A stretch of 64,000 bases of DNA, taken from NCBI GenBank assembly GCA_028144365.1, contig JAOGAX010000002.1:37351-101350 (forward strand). The letters are read 5' to 3'. Positions within the stretch are counted from its first letter, which is position 1; each line of letters starts with the position of its first letter. A model generated the notes under the pieces. It was not told the origin of the DNA, did no database searches, and saw nothing but the letters and a program-made list of their open reading frames with translations. Positions 53,463 to 64,000 of the stretch are shown here, one piece after another. The DNA comes from Aquiluna sp. (GTDB taxonomy: Bacteria; Actinomycetota; Actinomycetes; Actinomycetales; Microbacteriaceae). The translations under genes and the position numbers were made by a program.

Positions 53463-54452
53463 TTAGATCTGGTCTTCGTCGAAGCCGCCACCGAAGTATG
53501 CGGAGTCGAAGCCTGGGACGGCATCCTTGAAACGTAGGCCCATGCTGGTGAGCTTGTCGCGAACCTCGTCGACAGACTTCGAGCCAAAGTTACGGATGTT
53601 CATTAGCTGGTCCTCGCTCAGTGCAATGAGCTCGGAAACTGTGTTGATGCCCTCACGCTTGAGGCAGTTGTAGGAGCGAACGGTTAGGTCCAGGTCCTCA
53701 ATCGGGGTGGAGAGCTCGTTAGAGGCAGCTAGCTCGACTGGAGCTGGGCCAATCTCGATACCCTCGGCCTCTTCGTTTAGCTCCTTGGCAAGGCCAAACA
53801 GCTCAACCAGGGTGGCGCCTGCTGAAGCAACCGCGTCCTTAGGGGCCATTGAGCTCTTGGTCTCGACGTCCACTACCAACTTGTCGAAGTTGGTGAACTC
53901 ACCGGCACGAGTTGCCTCGACGCGATATGAAACCTTGAGGACTGGGGAGTATATGGAGTCAACCGGAATTACTCCAGCCTCTGCATCAGGGTTGCGGTTC
54001 TGGCTTGCCTGGACGTAGCCGCGGCCACGCTCAATAATGAACTCGACCTCCAGCTTGCCCTTGGTGTTCAGGGTCGCGAGAACTAGGTCTGGGTTGTGAA
54101 CCTCGACACCTGCTGGAACCTGAATGTCGGCTGCGGTTACAGGACCGGCAGCGGACTTGGACAGGTGAGCAACTACGGGGGCGTCGTGCTCCGAGGAAAC
54201 AACGAGGTTCTTGATGTTCAGGATTACCTCAACAACATCCTCTTTCACACCAGGGATGGTGGAGAACTCGTGGCTAACGCCCTGAATTCGGATGTTGGTG
54301 ACCGCTGCGCCTGGAATCGAGGAGAGCAGGGTGCGGCGGAGAGAGTTTCCTAGGGTGTAGCCGAAGCCTGGCTCCAGTGGGTCCAGGATAAAACGTGAAC
54401 GATTGTCGCTGATTACTTCTTCGTGAAGGGTGGGGCGCTGTGCAATTAGCAC
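53463..54452 (-). CDS. rpoA: RNA polymerase alpha subunit
   Basis: [25 protein letters not shown]-terminal [21 protein letters not shown]. Confidence 0.97.
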   Translation of the reverse strand: MLIAQRPTLHEEVISDNRSRFILDPLEPGFGYTLGNSLRRTLLSSIPGAAVTNIRIQGVSHEFSTIPGVKEDVVEVILNIKNLVVSSEHDAPVVAHLSKSAAGPVTAADIQVPAGVEVHNPDLVLATLNTKGKLEVEFIIERGRGYVQASQNRNPDAEAGVIPVDSIYSPVLKVSYRVEATRAGEFTNFDKLVVDVETKSSMAPKDAVASAGATLVELFGLAKELNEEAEGIEIGPAPVELAASNELSTPIEDLDLTVRSYNCLKREGINTVSELIALSEDQLMNIRNFGSKSVDEVRDKLTSMGLRFKDAVPGFDSAYFGGGFDEDQI

Positions 54453-54545
54453 TATTTGGTTCCTTTCGTCTGAGTACCCGCTATTTGATACTCGTCGGGG
54501 CTTGATCCGGTTGGGCTGACCGAATCTGTGGGTTTAAGTTTTTGG

Positions 54546-54950
<405 letters not shown>

Positions 54951-54978
54951 TATTTAGTCCTAGACCTTCCTGCCGCGA

Positions 54979-55356
54979 CTAGCGGGCTGCCTTCTTCTTG
55001 CCGGCGACCGTGCGCTTCGGACCCTTACGGGTTCTTGCGTTGGTCTTGGTGCGCTGACCGCGGACTGGAAGTCCCTTGCGGTGGCGAATTCCTTCGTATG
55101 AGCCGATCTCGACCTTGCGGCGGATGTCGGCTGCGACCTCACGGCGAAGGTCACCCTCTACCTTGTAGTCCTTTTCGATGACATCACGCAGCGCAACTAG
55201 CTGGTCGTCTGTTAGGTCCTTGACCCTGATGTCCTCTGAGATTTTGGTGGCCTTCAGAATCTCGCTTGAGCGAGTGCGGCCAATACCGAAAATGTAGGTA
55301 AGTGAAATAACCACTCGCTTCTCGCGAGGGATATCGACTCCTGCTATACGTGCCAT
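54979..55356 (-). CDS. rpsM: Ribosomal protein S13
   Basis: [48 protein letters not shown]. Confidence 0.97.
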   Translation of the reverse strand: MARIAGVDIPREKRVVISLTYIFGIGRTRSSEILKATKISEDIRVKDLTDDQLVALRDVIEKDYKVEGDLRREVAADIRRKVEIGSYEGIRHRKGLPVRGQRTKTNARTRKGPKRTVAGKKKAAR

Positions 55357-55493
55357 TTTTGATTGCTCTCCATGTTTTAGAAGGTCTTTGGCATCACAAT
55401 CCCGCTCTGGCGGAGAGGGCCCCGGCCTTCTACCGGGGGTTAGCTTTCGCTCTGTGCTGCCCTATTGCTATTTAGTTGTTAGGTGCTGCTGGC

Positions 55494-55607
55494 CTAGCCC
55501 TGGCGCTGCTTGTGACGAGGGTTCTCGCAAATCACCATTACGCGGCCATGACGACGAATGATCTTGCACTTGTCGCAAATCTTCTTGACGCTCGGGTTAA
55601 CCTTCAT
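55494..55607 (-). CDS. rpmJ: Ribosomal protein L36 (not in the ORF track)
   Basis: Reverse-strand translation [37 protein letters not shown]; four-residue Zn motif C-C-C-H. Confidence 0.96.
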   Translation of the reverse strand: MKVNPSVKKICDKCKIIRRHGRVMVICENPRHKQRQG

Positions 55608-55618
55608 GATCTTTCTTT

Positions 55619-55840
55619 CTACTTGTAGCGGTAGATAATGCGGCCTCGGGTCAGGTCGTAGGTCGACAACTCAACAATCACGCGGTCCTCCGGGAGGATG
55701 CGGATATAGTGCTGTCGCATTTTTCCCGAGATGTGGGCTAAAACTATGTGTCCGTTGGTTAGCTCTACCCGAAACATTGCGTTCGGGAGCGCCTCAACGA
55801 CCGAACCCTCGATCTCGATTACGCCGTCTTTGTTGGCCAT
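55619..55840 (-). CDS. infA: Translation initiation factor IF-1
   Basis: [50 protein letters not shown]. Confidence 0.97.
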   Translation of the reverse strand: MANKDGVIEIEGSVVEALPNAMFRVELTNGHIVLAHISGKMRQHYIRILPEDRVIVELSTYDLTRGRIIYRYK

Positions 55841-55960
55841 GCACTCACTTCACTACTTTTTAGCGTCACGAACACGCGAAAGCCCAACGAAAAGAAAGGT
55901 TTTTCACGTAAGAAACGCCAAGGGACAATACTAGGGGGAAACTTGGGCGAATGCTAGTGG

Positions 55961-56785
55961 CTAATCCAAAGAAATTGGGGTAATTCCAAAGGGGGCGAGC
56001 TTCTCTTTGCCACCATCAACTTCGGTGAGCACCCAGATGCCGCCAGAGTGCCTTGCAACGCTGTGTTCCCAGTGGGCTCCGTCCGAGCCATCCATGGTCT
56101 CAACGGTCCAATCATCGTCCTGAATAAAGGTCTGCTGATCGCCTGCGGTGATCATTGGTTCAATCGCGATACACATCCCAGCCTCGACCTTTGGTCCGGC
56201 GTCTTTGGTGCGGTAATTGAACACGGCCGGATCCTCATGCATGGTCCTGCCGATGCCGTGGCCAATGTATTCCTGCAAGATGCCGTAGGGGCCCTTTGAC
56301 TTTATGTGCTGCTCAACGGCAATGCCTACCTCGTTGAGCCTTGATGCTCCGGCAAAGGCGGCAATCCCGGCCCAGAGTGACCCCTGACAGACATCGGACT
56401 GAACCTGACGCTGAACAGCAAGCTCTGAGGTATCACCTGGAACGACAATTGAAAATGCACTGTCTCCATTCCAGCCATCGACCTCCGCGCCGCAGTCAAC
56501 AGAGAGCAGATCGCCCGCCTCAAGTTTGCGATTTGAGGGGATGCCGTGGACAACGGCGGAGTTTATTGACGCGCAGATGGTGTGGTAGTAGCCAGGGACT
56601 AGCTGAAAGTTTGGGATTCCGCCGCCGTCTCTGATGGTCTGCTCTGCGATTTGATCGAGCTCCAAGGTGGTGACGCCTGGCCTGACAGCGTCCCGAACAG
56701 CACCTAGAGCTTTGGCTGTAAGTAGTCCAGCAACCCGCATCTTGCGGATATCGTTATCGGTTTTGAGTTCGAAGCGCTTTCGCAT
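55961..56785 (-). CDS. map: Methionine aminopeptidase type I
   Basis: MRVAGLLTAKAL, SVDCGAEVDGWNGDSAFS, GHGIGRTMHEDPAV. Confidence 0.95.
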   Translation of the reverse strand: MRKRFELKTDNDIRKMRVAGLLTAKALGAVRDAVRPGVTTLELDQIAEQTIRDGGGIPNFQLVPGYYHTICASINSAVVHGIPSNRKLEAGDLLSVDCGAEVDGWNGDSAFSIVVPGDTSELAVQRQVQSDVCQGSLWAGIAAFAGASRLNEVGIAVEQHIKSKGPYGILQEYIGHGIGRTMHEDPAVFNYRTKDAGPKVEAGMCIAIEPMITAGDQQTFIQDDDWTVETMDGSDGAHWEHSVARHSGGIWVLTEVDGGKEKLAPFGITPISLD

Positions 56786-57366
56786 TAGGAAACTAGACCG
56801 CGGGCATCCAGGACCTCAATGATCCGGTTTGTGACATCGCCAATTTCACCCAATCCATTGACCTTGGCAACCAAAGAGCGTGAGGCGTAGATATCGATTA
56901 GCGGCGCTGTCTGCTCCTCGTAAACGTCAAGCCTGCGCTTTATGACCTCTGGGGTGTCATCGCTGCGACCCTGCTCCTGTGCCCTGCCGGAGAGCCTGCG
57001 AAGAAGCTCCTCGGAGTCTGCGGTTAGCTGGACAACGACATCAAGCTTCTTATCGGTTTCCTCGAGGATGTCGTCTAGCTCTTCGACCTGGTCGATAGTT
57101 CTTGGGTAGCCATCCAGTAGGAAGCCCGCCACTGCATCTTCTTGGTTTAGGCGATCGCGCACCAGCGCATTGGTCAGAGAGTCTGGAACATACTCGCCCC
57201 GATCCATAAAGGCTTTTGCCTCGAGACCGAGCGGGGTCTCATTGCGGACGTTCTCACGGAAGATGTCTCCGGTGGAGATGGCTGGAATCCCGAAGTGCTG
57301 CGCCAGCAGTGCTGCCTGGGTTCCCTTGCCAGCTCCCGGAGGGCCGATCAAGAGTATGCGGATCAC
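56785..57366 (-). CDS. adk: Adenylate kinase
   Basis: IRILLIGPPGAGKGTQAALLAQHFGIPAISTGDIFR, GFLLDGYPRTIDQ. Confidence 0.96.
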   Translation of the reverse strand: MIRILLIGPPGAGKGTQAALLAQHFGIPAISTGDIFRENVRNETPLGLEAKAFMDRGEYVPDSLTNALVRDRLNQEDAVAGFLLDGYPRTIDQVEELDDILEETDKKLDVVVQLTADSEELLRRLSGRAQEQGRSDDTPEVIKRRLDVYEEQTAPLIDIYASRSLVAKVNGLGEIGDVTNRIIEVLDARGLVS

Positions 57367-58679
57367 TTCAGTAGACCCTCGTAGTTACGCTGTTCCATCT
57401 GCGCATTGATCTGCTTCACGGTCTGCAATCCAACACCGACGATGATGAGGATCGAGGTGCCGCCGAACGGGAAGTTCTGGTTGGTTCCAATAGCGGTGAA
57501 GGCAACCAGCGGTATCAGTGCGATGAGACCCAGGTAGATAGCACCAGGAGCCGTGATTCGGCTGATGACGTACTCGAGGTACTCGGTGGTCGGACGACCG
57601 GCGCGAATACCTGGAATAAAGCCTCCATAGCGCTTCATGTTGTCGCTGATTTCCTCAGGGTTCAAGGTGATCGCAACGTAGAAGTAGGTGAATCCAACAA
57701 TTAGCGCGAAGTAGACAGCCATGTAGAGCGGGTTGTCACCTGCGGTTAGGTAGGTGGAGATAAACGTCACCCAAGGAGCTACCTGACCTGTTGTTGGGTC
57801 TGGCTGGTTGAACTGCGCGAGCAGAGCTGGGAGGTAGAGCATCGAGGAGGCGAAGATAACCGGGATAACACCAGCGGTGTTTACCTTCACAGGAATGTAG
57901 GTGGACTGGCCACCGTAAGCCTTGCGACCCACCATGCGCTTTGCGTACTGAACCGGAATCCTGCGCTGCGACTCCTCAACCAAAACCACCAGTGCAACGA
58001 TCAAGAAGCCGACTGCCATCACGATGACGAAGATCTCGATGGTCCTGGTCTGCAGAATCTGCAAGAGAGATGCTGGGAAGGTCGATGCAATCGAGGTGAA
58101 GATAAGTAGCGACATGCCATTACCAACACCACGCTCGGTGATTAGCTCACCAATCCACATAATCAGACCAGTACCTGCGGTCATTGTGATGACCATCAGG
58201 GTGATTGAAAGCGGTCCGGTGTCAACCAGGATCGGCAGCGTACAGTCGGCACCAAACAAAGCGCCCTGTCTCGCAACCGTAATCAGGGTCGTTGACTGAA
58301 GCAGCGCAAGAGCGATTGTCAGGTAACGGGTGTACTGGGTGAGCTTGGACTGACCCGCTGGGCCCTCCTTGTGAAGTGCCTCAAACCTCGGGATAACGAC
58401 CCTCAGCAGCTGGGTGATAATCGAAGCCGTGATGTACGGCATGATTCCCAGCGCGAAGATCGACAGCTGGAGCAGTGCTCCACCCGAGAAAAGGTTCACA
58501 AGCTCGTAGAGGCCAGAGGTGCTCTGGGACTGCGCTAGACACTGCTGAACGTTGGTGTAGTCCACGTTCGGCGATGGAATGAAGGATCCCAAACGGAATA
58601 CCGCAATCATTCCCAGCGTAAACGCAAGCTTGTTGCGCAGGTCCGGAGTGCGGAACGCGCGAGCTATTGCCTGAAACAC
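57363..58679 (-). CDS. secY: Preprotein translocase subunit SecY
   Basis: TPDLRNKLAFTLGMIAVFRLGSFIPSPNVD, GIMPYITASIITQLL, GFIPGIRAGRPTTEYLEYV. Confidence 0.97.
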   Translation of the reverse strand: MFQAIARAFRTPDLRNKLAFTLGMIAVFRLGSFIPSPNVDYTNVQQCLAQSQSTSGLYELVNLFSGGALLQLSIFALGIMPYITASIITQLLRVVIPRFEALHKEGPAGQSKLTQYTRYLTIALALLQSTTLITVARQGALFGADCTLPILVDTGPLSITLMVITMTAGTGLIMWIGELITERGVGNGMSLLIFTSIASTFPASLLQILQTRTIEIFVIVMAVGFLIVALVVLVEESQRRIPVQYAKRMVGRKAYGGQSTYIPVKVNTAGVIPVIFASSMLYLPALLAQFNQPDPTTGQVAPWVTFISTYLTAGDNPLYMAVYFALIVGFTYFYVAITLNPEEISDNMKRYGGFIPGIRAGRPTTEYLEYVISRITAPGAIYLGLIALIPLVAFTAIGTNQNFPFGGTSILIIVGVGLQTVKQINAQMEQRNYEGLLK

Positions 58680-58701
58680 CTGATACCTCCCCTAGTTCTG
58701 A

Positions 58702-59475
58702 CTAGGCGTTGACGCTGCCTCCGGCAGCCTCAATCTTGGTCTTGGCCGACTCGGATACCTTGTCGACAGCGACCTCTAGCTTAACCGAGACATCACCATT
58801 GCCAAGGACCTTCACAGGCTCACCCTTACGGACTGCACCCTTAGCAACTAGATCATCGATTGTGACCTTGCCACCCTTTGGATACAGCTCGCCGAGCTTG
58901 TCCAGGTTTACAACCTGGTACTCGACCCTAAATGGGTTCTTGAAACCACGCAGCTTGGGTGTGCGCATAACTAGGTTCACGCCACCACCTTCAAAGCCAA
59001 GACGGGTTGTGGTGCGAGCACCAGTTCCCTTAGTTCCGCGACCCGCGGTCTTACCCTTAGATCCCTCACCGCGACCCTTACGAGTCTTGTCCTTCTTCGC
59101 ACCAGGTGCTGGGCGAAGGTGGTGAAGACGCAGAATCTGTGACTTCTCCTTAGGCTCGCTTGGCTTCTTAGCTGCTGGCTTTGCAGCGGCTTTCGCCGGT
59201 GCGGCCTTTGCAGGTGCAGCCTTCTCGGCCGCTGGCTTTGCAGCTGGCTTTGGAGCTGCTTTGGGGGCAGCCTTAGCAGCAGGCTTAGCAGCAGCTTTCG
59301 CAGGTGCAGCCTTAGCAGCAGGCTTTGCCGCTGGCTTAGCGGCGGCTTTAGGGGCAGCCTTTGGAGCGGCCTTGGCAGCAGGCTTGGCTGCAGCCTTAGG
59401 AGCAGCTTTAGCAGCAGGCTTTGCCGCTGGCTTAGCGGCTGGCTTCTTAGCGGCTGGCTTCTTTTCTTCAGCCAT
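58702..59475 (-). CDS. rplO: Ribosomal protein L15 with about 105-aa Lys/Ala/Pro repeat N-terminal extension
   Basis: C-terminal L15 core [39 protein letters not shown]-terminal [31 protein letters not shown] repeats. Confidence 0.95.
   Translation of the reverse strand: MAEEKKPAAKKPAAKPAAKPAAKAAPKAAAKPAAKAAPKAAPKAAAKPAAKPAAKAAPAKAAAKPAAKAAPKAAPKPAAKPAAEKAAPAKAAPAKAAAKPAAKKPSEPKEKSQILRLHHLRPAPGAKKDKTRKGRGEGSKGKTAGRGTKGTGARTTTRLGFEGGGVNLVMRTPKLRGFKNPFRVEYQVVNLDKLGELYPKGGKVTIDDLVAKGAVRKGEPVKVLGNGDVSVKLEVAVDKVSESAKTKIEAAGGSVNA
59145..59475 (-). repeat. In-gene tandem-type degenerate repeat encoding KPAAK/KAAPK units (L15 extension)
   Basis: Repeated GCTAAGCCAGCGGCAAAGCC-like units at the 5' end of rplO. 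Confidence 0.85.
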
Positions 59476-59660
59476 TAGTCGATCTCCTCAACTTTTACGA
59501 GGTGGGCAACGGTCTGTACAAGGCCGCGCACGCTCTTGGTGTCTTCGCGCACGACAATGTCACCGATGCGCTTGAGACCTAGCGTGCGAAGTGAATCGCG
59601 CTGGTTCTGCCTGCCACCGTTGGAACTCTTTACTTGGGTTACCTTCAGACGAGCGGCCAT
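59475..59660 (-). CDS. rpmD: Ribosomal protein L30
   Basis: [55 protein letters not shown]. Confidence 0.96.
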   Translation of the reverse strand: MAARLKVTQVKSSNGGRQNQRDSLRTLGLKRIGDIVVREDTKSVRGLVQTVAHLVKVEEID

Positions 59661-60353
59661 TTACTTAGCACCTGCCTTCTCAGTTTCTTTCTTCTCGCCA
59701 CGAAGACGCGCTGGTGCTACCTCGGCAACGGTCTTGCCGCGTCGGGTTGCAACAGCCTCTGGCTCCTCCAGTAGTCGGAGTGCCTCAATGGTGGCGTGAA
59801 CGATGTTTAGGGTGTTTGAAGAACCGAGTGACTTTGAAAGCACGTCGTGAACTCCGGCACATTCCAAAACAGCACGAACTGGACCACCGGCGATAACACC
59901 GGTTCCCTCAGCGGCTGGACGCAGTAGTACTACTCCGGCAGCTGCCTCACCCTGGACTGGGTGTGGGATGGTCGATCCGATGCGAGGAACGCGGAAGAAG
60001 CTCTTCTTGGCCTCTTCTACACCCTTTGCAATAGCTGCTGGAACCTCTTTAGCCTTGCCGTAACCAACGCCGACCATGCCGTCGCCGTCTCCGACTACAA
60101 CCAGTGCGGTGAAGGCGAAGCGACGACCACCCTTGACCACCTTGGAAACGCGGTTGATTGTTACAACACGCTCCAAGAATGGGCTGGACTTGTCTTCGCG
60201 CTCACGGCGCTGCTCATTACGTGGACCACGCTCGCGTGAACCACGACGCTGCTCGCGCTCGTTCGGGTCAACCGGAGGCTGACCTGGAGCCTGAGTCTCG
60301 GCTGCAGCTTCGGTAGTTTCTACCACTTGCTCTTCCTTCTTCTCTTCGCTCAC
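59661..60353 (-). CDS. rpsE: Ribosomal protein S5 with N-terminal extension
   Basis: [51 protein letters not shown]. Confidence 0.96.
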   Translation of the reverse strand: MSEEKKEEQVVETTEAAAETQAPGQPPVDPNEREQRRGSRERGPRNEQRREREDKSSPFLERVVTINRVSKVVKGGRRFAFTALVVVGDGDGMVGVGYGKAKEVPAAIAKGVEEAKKSFFRVPRIGSTIPHPVQGEAAAGVVLLRPAAEGTGVIAGGPVRAVLECAGVHDVLSKSLGSSNTLNIVHATIEALRLLEEPEAVATRRGKTVAEVAPARLRGEKKETEKAGAK

Positions 60354-60709
60354 AGTTTCAGTCCTCCCTCGCGGGCTGCCTCAGCAATTGCTGCGACTCG
60401 ACCTGCGTAACGGTTACCACCGCGGTCAAAGACGACCTCTGAGACGCCGGCCTTCTTGGCCCGCTCAGCGATCAACTTGCCAACCTGGGTGGCTTTGTCG
60501 GTCTTGTTGCCGCTCACCTTGCGCATCTCGTCCTCCATGGTTGAGGCGCTAGCAAGGGTGTGGCCCTTGGCGTCATCAACCACCTGAACGAATACGTGGC
60601 GGGCGGAGCGGGTGACCACCAGGCGCGGACGCGCAGCGGTACCCTCGATCTTTTTGCGCAGCCGGGCGTGACGACGGGTCCGAGCTGCTGAATTTGACTT
60701 AGTTGCCAT
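60350..60709 (-). CDS. rplR: Ribosomal protein L18
   Basis: [34 protein letters not shown]...[26 protein letters not shown]. Confidence 0.96.
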   Translation of the reverse strand: MATKSNSAARTRRHARLRKKIEGTAARPRLVVTRSARHVFVQVVDDAKGHTLASASTMEDEMRKVSGNKTDKATQVGKLIAERAKKAGVSEVVFDRGGNRYAGRVAAIAEAAREGGLKL

Positions 60710-60711
60710 TT

Positions 60712-61248
60712 CTACTTACCAGCCTTTCCAGCCTTGCGACGGACTCGCTCGCCCTCGTAGCGAATTCCCTTGCCCTTGTATGGCTCAGGCTTACGAAGCT
60801 TGCGAATGTTTGCTGCTACCTCGCCAACGGCCTGCTTTGAGATGCCGGAGACGATGATCTTGTTGTTGCCCTCAACGGTCAACGTGACGCCGTCTGGTGG
60901 GGTGACGACTACCGGGTGGCTAAGGCCGAGTGCCAGCTCGATAGCTGAGCCCTTGGATGCAGCGCGGTAACCGGTTCCGACAATCTCCAGTGACTTCGAG
61001 AAGCCCTCTGCGACGCCGTGAACGTTGTTGGCAATAAGGGTTCTGGACAGACCGTGAAGCGACTTGCTGGTCGCCTCGTCGTCTGGCCTAGAAACCAAAA
61101 TCGAGTTGTCCTCCAGGGCAACCTTGATTGGTTCGGAGATGGTTAGGTGCAGCTCGCCCTTGGGGCCCTTCACCTTGACATCCTGACCGGCAACCTCAGC
61201 GGTTACACCCTGGGGTAGTGGGATAGGAAGCTTTCCAATTCTTGACAT
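60712..61248 (-). CDS. rplF: Ribosomal protein L6
   Basis: [19 protein letters not shown]...[27 protein letters not shown]. Confidence 0.97.
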   Translation of the reverse strand: MSRIGKLPIPLPQGVTAEVAGQDVKVKGPKGELHLTISEPIKVALEDNSILVSRPDDEATSKSLHGLSRTLIANNVHGVAEGFSKSLEIVGTGYRAASKGSAIELALGLSHPVVVTPPDGVTLTVEGNNKIIVSGISKQAVGEVAANIRKLRKPEPYKGKGIRYEGERVRRKAGKAGK

Positions 61249-61254
61249 GCGCGC

Positions 61255-61653
61255 TTACCAGACGTAGGCGAGGACTTCCCCACCTACTCCCTTCTTGGCT
61301 GCCTGGCGGTCGGTTAGTAGACCGCTCGAGGTGGAGAGGATTGCGATGCCCAGGCCACCGAGAACCTTTGGTAGTTCGGTGCTCTTGGCGTATACACGCA
61401 GTCCTGGCTTGGAAACGCGCTTGATGCCGGCAATGCTGGCCTCGCGGTTTACGCCGTACTTCAGGTTCACAACCAGGCTCTTACCGACCTTGGCATCTTC
61501 GACCTTGTAGGAGTCGATGTAGCCCTCAGCCTTCAGAATGTCGGCGATGGTGCCCTTCAGCTTTGAGTAGGGGACGCTCAGCGACTCGTGGTGAGCCTTG
61601 CTGGCGTTGCGCAGCCGGGTCAGAAAGTCTGCCACCGGGTCTGTCATTGTCAT
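61255..61653 (-). CDS. rpsH: Ribosomal protein S8
   Basis: [45 protein letters not shown]. Confidence 0.97.
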   Translation of the reverse strand: MTMTDPVADFLTRLRNASKAHHESLSVPYSKLKGTIADILKAEGYIDSYKVEDAKVGKSLVVNLKYGVNREASIAGIKRVSKPGLRVYAKSTELPKVLGGLGIAILSTSSGLLTDRQAAKKGVGGEVLAYVW

Positions 61654-61720
61654 TTGTGTCTTCTTTCTCGAGGCGGTTTCTAGGGCGCTTTACAAGCTCC
61701 CCGGACCTACTTCAATCGGT

Positions 61721-62293
61721 TTATTTGAACGGGAAGCCGAGCGCCTTTAGTAGCGCCCTACCCTCGTCGTCGTTCTTGGCAGTGGTCACCACGGTGATGT
61801 CCATGCCGCGGACGCTATCAATAGAGTCCTGATCGATCTCGTGGAACATTGACTGCTCCGAAAGACCGAAAGTGTAGTTGCCGTTGCCGTCAAACTGCTT
61901 TGCAGAGAGGCCGCGGAAGTCGCGAATACGAGGCAGTGCAAGGTTGAGGAGCCTGTCTAGGAACTCCCACATCCTGTCGCCACGAATGGTTACGTGAGCG
62001 CCGATTGCCTGGCCCTCGCGCAGCTTGAACTGAGCGATTGACTTTCTAGCCAGGTTAACCTGAGGTTTCTGGCCGGTGATGGCGGTTAGGTCGCGAACAG
62101 CACCCTCGATGAGCTTGCTCTCCTTGGCGGCCTGTCCGACACCCATGTTCACAACAATCTTGGTGAGCCCTGGCACCTGCATTGGGTTTGCGAAGCCAAA
62201 CTCCTTCTGCAGCGCAGGAGCAATCTCCTTGCGGTATTCAGCCTTTAGACGAGGCAAAGCCTTGGCGTCAGCCTTCTTGGTAGCGGTAGCCAT
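61721..62293 (-). CDS. rplE: Ribosomal protein L5
   Basis: [55 protein letters not shown]. Confidence 0.97.
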   Translation of the reverse strand: MATATKKADAKALPRLKAEYRKEIAPALQKEFGFANPMQVPGLTKIVVNMGVGQAAKESKLIEGAVRDLTAITGQKPQVNLARKSIAQFKLREGQAIGAHVTIRGDRMWEFLDRLLNLALPRIRDFRGLSAKQFDGNGNYTFGLSEQSMFHEIDQDSIDSVRGMDITVVTTAKNDDEGRALLKALGFPFK

Positions 62294-62637
62294 TAGATTG
62301 CCTCCCCACTCTTGCGAGAAACACGGGTCTTCTTCTTGCCGTCCTTGGTGATTTCAATCTTGAAACCGGCCTTGGTTGGCTTCTTGCTCTTCGGGTCAAC
62401 GAGCGAGACGTTTGAGATGTGGATTGGAGCTTCCTGGGTGATGATGCCACCGGTCTTTGCTCCGCGGTCACTCTGGCCCTCGCGGGTGTGCTTGGTTACT
62501 AGGTTGACGCCCTCAACGATTACTCGGTTGGTCTCTTTGTGGACAGCTAGCACGTGGCCCTGCTTGCCCTTGTCCCCACCGCGAGCCTCACTGCCGCCCG
62601 AGATGACCTGAACTAGATCGCCCTTCTTGATCTTCAT
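62293..62637 (-). CDS. rplX: Ribosomal protein L24
   Basis: [32 protein letters not shown]...[14 protein letters not shown]. Confidence 0.96.
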   Translation of the reverse strand: MKIKKGDLVQVISGGSEARGGDKGKQGHVLAVHKETNRVIVEGVNLVTKHTREGQSDRGAKTGGIITQEAPIHISNVSLVDPKSKKPTKAGFKIEITKDGKKKTRVSRKSGEAI

Positions 62638-63005
62638 TACAGCACCTCCGGAGCTAGCGAAATGATCTTCATGAATCTCTTGTCACGAAGCTCTCTACCA
62701 ATGGGGCCGAAGATACGAGTTCCGCGTGGCTCGCCATCTGCTTTGATGATGACGGCTGCGTTCTCGTCAAACTTGATGTAGGAGCCGTCGGCCCGACGGG
62801 TCTCCTTGACGGTGCGGACGATTACAGCCTTAACGACCTCGCCCTTCTTGACGTTTCCGCCTGGGATGGCGTCCTTTACCGATGCCACGATGACATCTCC
62901 CAATCCTGCGTAGCGACGGGTTGAACCGCCGAGCACGCGAATCGCGAGAAGCTCCTTGGCGCCGGAGTTATCGGCTACCTTCACCCTTGATTCTTGCTGA
63001 ATCAC
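62637..63005 (-). CDS. rplN: Ribosomal protein L14
   Basis: [46 protein letters not shown]. Confidence 0.97.
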   Translation of the reverse strand: MIQQESRVKVADNSGAKELLAIRVLGGSTRRYAGLGDVIVASVKDAIPGGNVKKGEVVKAVIVRTVKETRRADGSYIKFDENAAVIIKADGEPRGTRIFGPIGRELRDKRFMKIISLAPEVL

Positions 63006-63059
63006 TTGTGTTCTCCTTGCTTAGTGAATAACGATTACCGACCGTTATTCGCGGGGGGG

Positions 63060-63431
63060 TTACTTCGCCTTTTCGAGAATCTCGACTAGACGCCAGTTCT
63101 TGGTTGCTGACAGCGGACGGGTCTCGTTGATGAGTACCAGGTCACCGATGCCGGCAGTGTTTTGCTCGTCGTGAGCCTTGATCTTCTTGGAAAGGCGCAT
63201 GACCTTGCCATAGAGAGGATGCTTCTTCTTCTCCTCGACGAGGACAACGATGGTCTTGTCCATCTTGTCCGAAACTACATAGCCACGACGTGCCTTGCGG
63301 TAGCCACGGCTGACCTCTTTGATCTCCTTTGGAGCCCTAGGGGTCTTTGGCTTAGCCGGTGCTTTGGCTGCTGGCTTTGCTGCTGCCTTAGCTGCTGGCT
63401 TCTTGGCTGCGGTCTTCTTCTCTTCGGCCAC
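63060..63431 (-). CDS. rpsQ: Ribosomal protein S17 with Lys/Ala/Pro N-terminal extension
   Basis: Core [44 protein letters not shown] after [37 protein letters not shown] start. Confidence 0.95.
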   Translation of the reverse strand: MAEEKKTAAKKPAAKAAAKPAAKAPAKPKTPRAPKEIKEVSRGYRKARRGYVVSDKMDKTIVVLVEEKKKHPLYGKVMRLSKKIKAHDEQNTAGIGDLVLINETRPLSATKNWRLVEILEKAK

Positions 63432-63433
63432 GT

Positions 63434-63721
63434 CTATGCCTCCTCGGCTGGCTTCTCAGCAGCCTTCTTCTTCGTGGTGGTCTTGGCTGGCTGCGGCGTT
63501 GGGACGGCACGAATGCCGAGCTCACGCTCACGCAGCACGGTGTAGATGCGAGCAATGTCGCGCTTGACGGCCTTGAGACGGCCGTGGTTGTCAAGCTGAC
63601 CGGTTGCGGACTGGAAGCGCAGGTTGAATAGCTCTTCCTTCGCCTTCCTCAGCTCTTCCGCCAACAGGGAGTCTTCGATCTTGTCGAGATCCTGTGGGCC
63701 TAGGTTCTTGGAACCGATCAT
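63434..63721 (-). CDS. rpmC: Ribosomal protein L29 with C-terminal extension
   Basis: [51 protein letters not shown] then [22 protein letters not shown]. Confidence 0.95.
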   Translation of the reverse strand: MIGSKNLGPQDLDKIEDSLLAEELRKAKEELFNLRFQSATGQLDNHGRLKAVKRDIARIYTVLRERELGIRAVPTPQPAKTTTKKKAAEKPAEEA

Positions 63722-64000
63722 TATGCGTCACCTTCTTCACGCTTGATGATGCGAGCCTTCAGCGGGAGCTTGTGGATCGCACGGGTCAGCGCCTCTTTGG
63801 CTACTGTCTCGGAAACACCAGATAGCTCAAACAGCACGCGACCTGGCTTTACGTTTACTACCCACCACTCTGGTGAACCCTTACCGCTACCCATGCGGGT
63901 TTCGGCTGGCTTCTTGGTGATTGAGCGGTCAGGAAAGACGTTGATCCATACCTTTCCACCACGCTTGATGTGACGGGTCATGGCAATACGAGCAGCCTCA
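63721..64000 (-). CDS. rplP: Ribosomal protein L16, partial (5' end beyond window)
   Basis: [59 protein letters not shown]; frame open to the window edge. Confidence 0.95.
   Translation of the reverse strand, partial: EAARIAMTRHIKRGGKVWINVFPDRSITKKPAETRMGSGKGSPEWWVVNVKPGRVLFELSGVSETVAKEALTRAIHKLPLKARIIKREEGDA

Noticed and set aside
59261-59575. Plus-strand 104-aa [25 protein letters not shown]...
   Set aside because: Antisense of the L15 KPAA repeat; composition is a by-product of GC-rich lysine/alanine codons.

Overview
The window is chromosomal and comes from a compact actinobacterial genome. Gene order and protein character resemble a small-genome Microbacteriaceae, but that is an inference. 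Nearly all of it is dense housekeeping sequence: kynurenine genes, coaD-yceD, folD-glyA-purU, icd, a secreted GH13 alpha-amylase, a heterodimeric ABC exporter, purH-purN-perM-like-sucD-sucC, pcrA, guaA, a mannitol PTS operon carrying ptsI/ptsH, SURF1, guaB3-guaB, a branched-chain amino acid ABC transporter (livHMGF plus a substrate-binding protein), groES with CIRCE sites, a tsaD/tsaB/tsaE-alr-acpS-glmS block, coaA, glmM, rplM-rpsI, and the alpha/spc ribosomal operons, running off the right edge inside rplP. I see no CRISPR array, prophage, transposon, rRNA or tRNA. I found no convincing novel multigene system. The items most worth a second look are a large signal-peptide, glycine-rich, tail-anchored surface protein whose start codon lies in a hairpin just after an intrinsic terminator; a RimI-TsaD fusion; low-complexity charged extensions on several ribosomal proteins, including a shared [15 protein letters not shown] start on L15 and S17; a LivH permease with an extracytoplasmic N-terminal domain; an overlooked 52-aa glycine-zipper-like ORF after livF; structured leaders upstream of rplM, rplN and the liv genes; and the expected neighbours rpmF, rpsN and groEL missing from their usual places.
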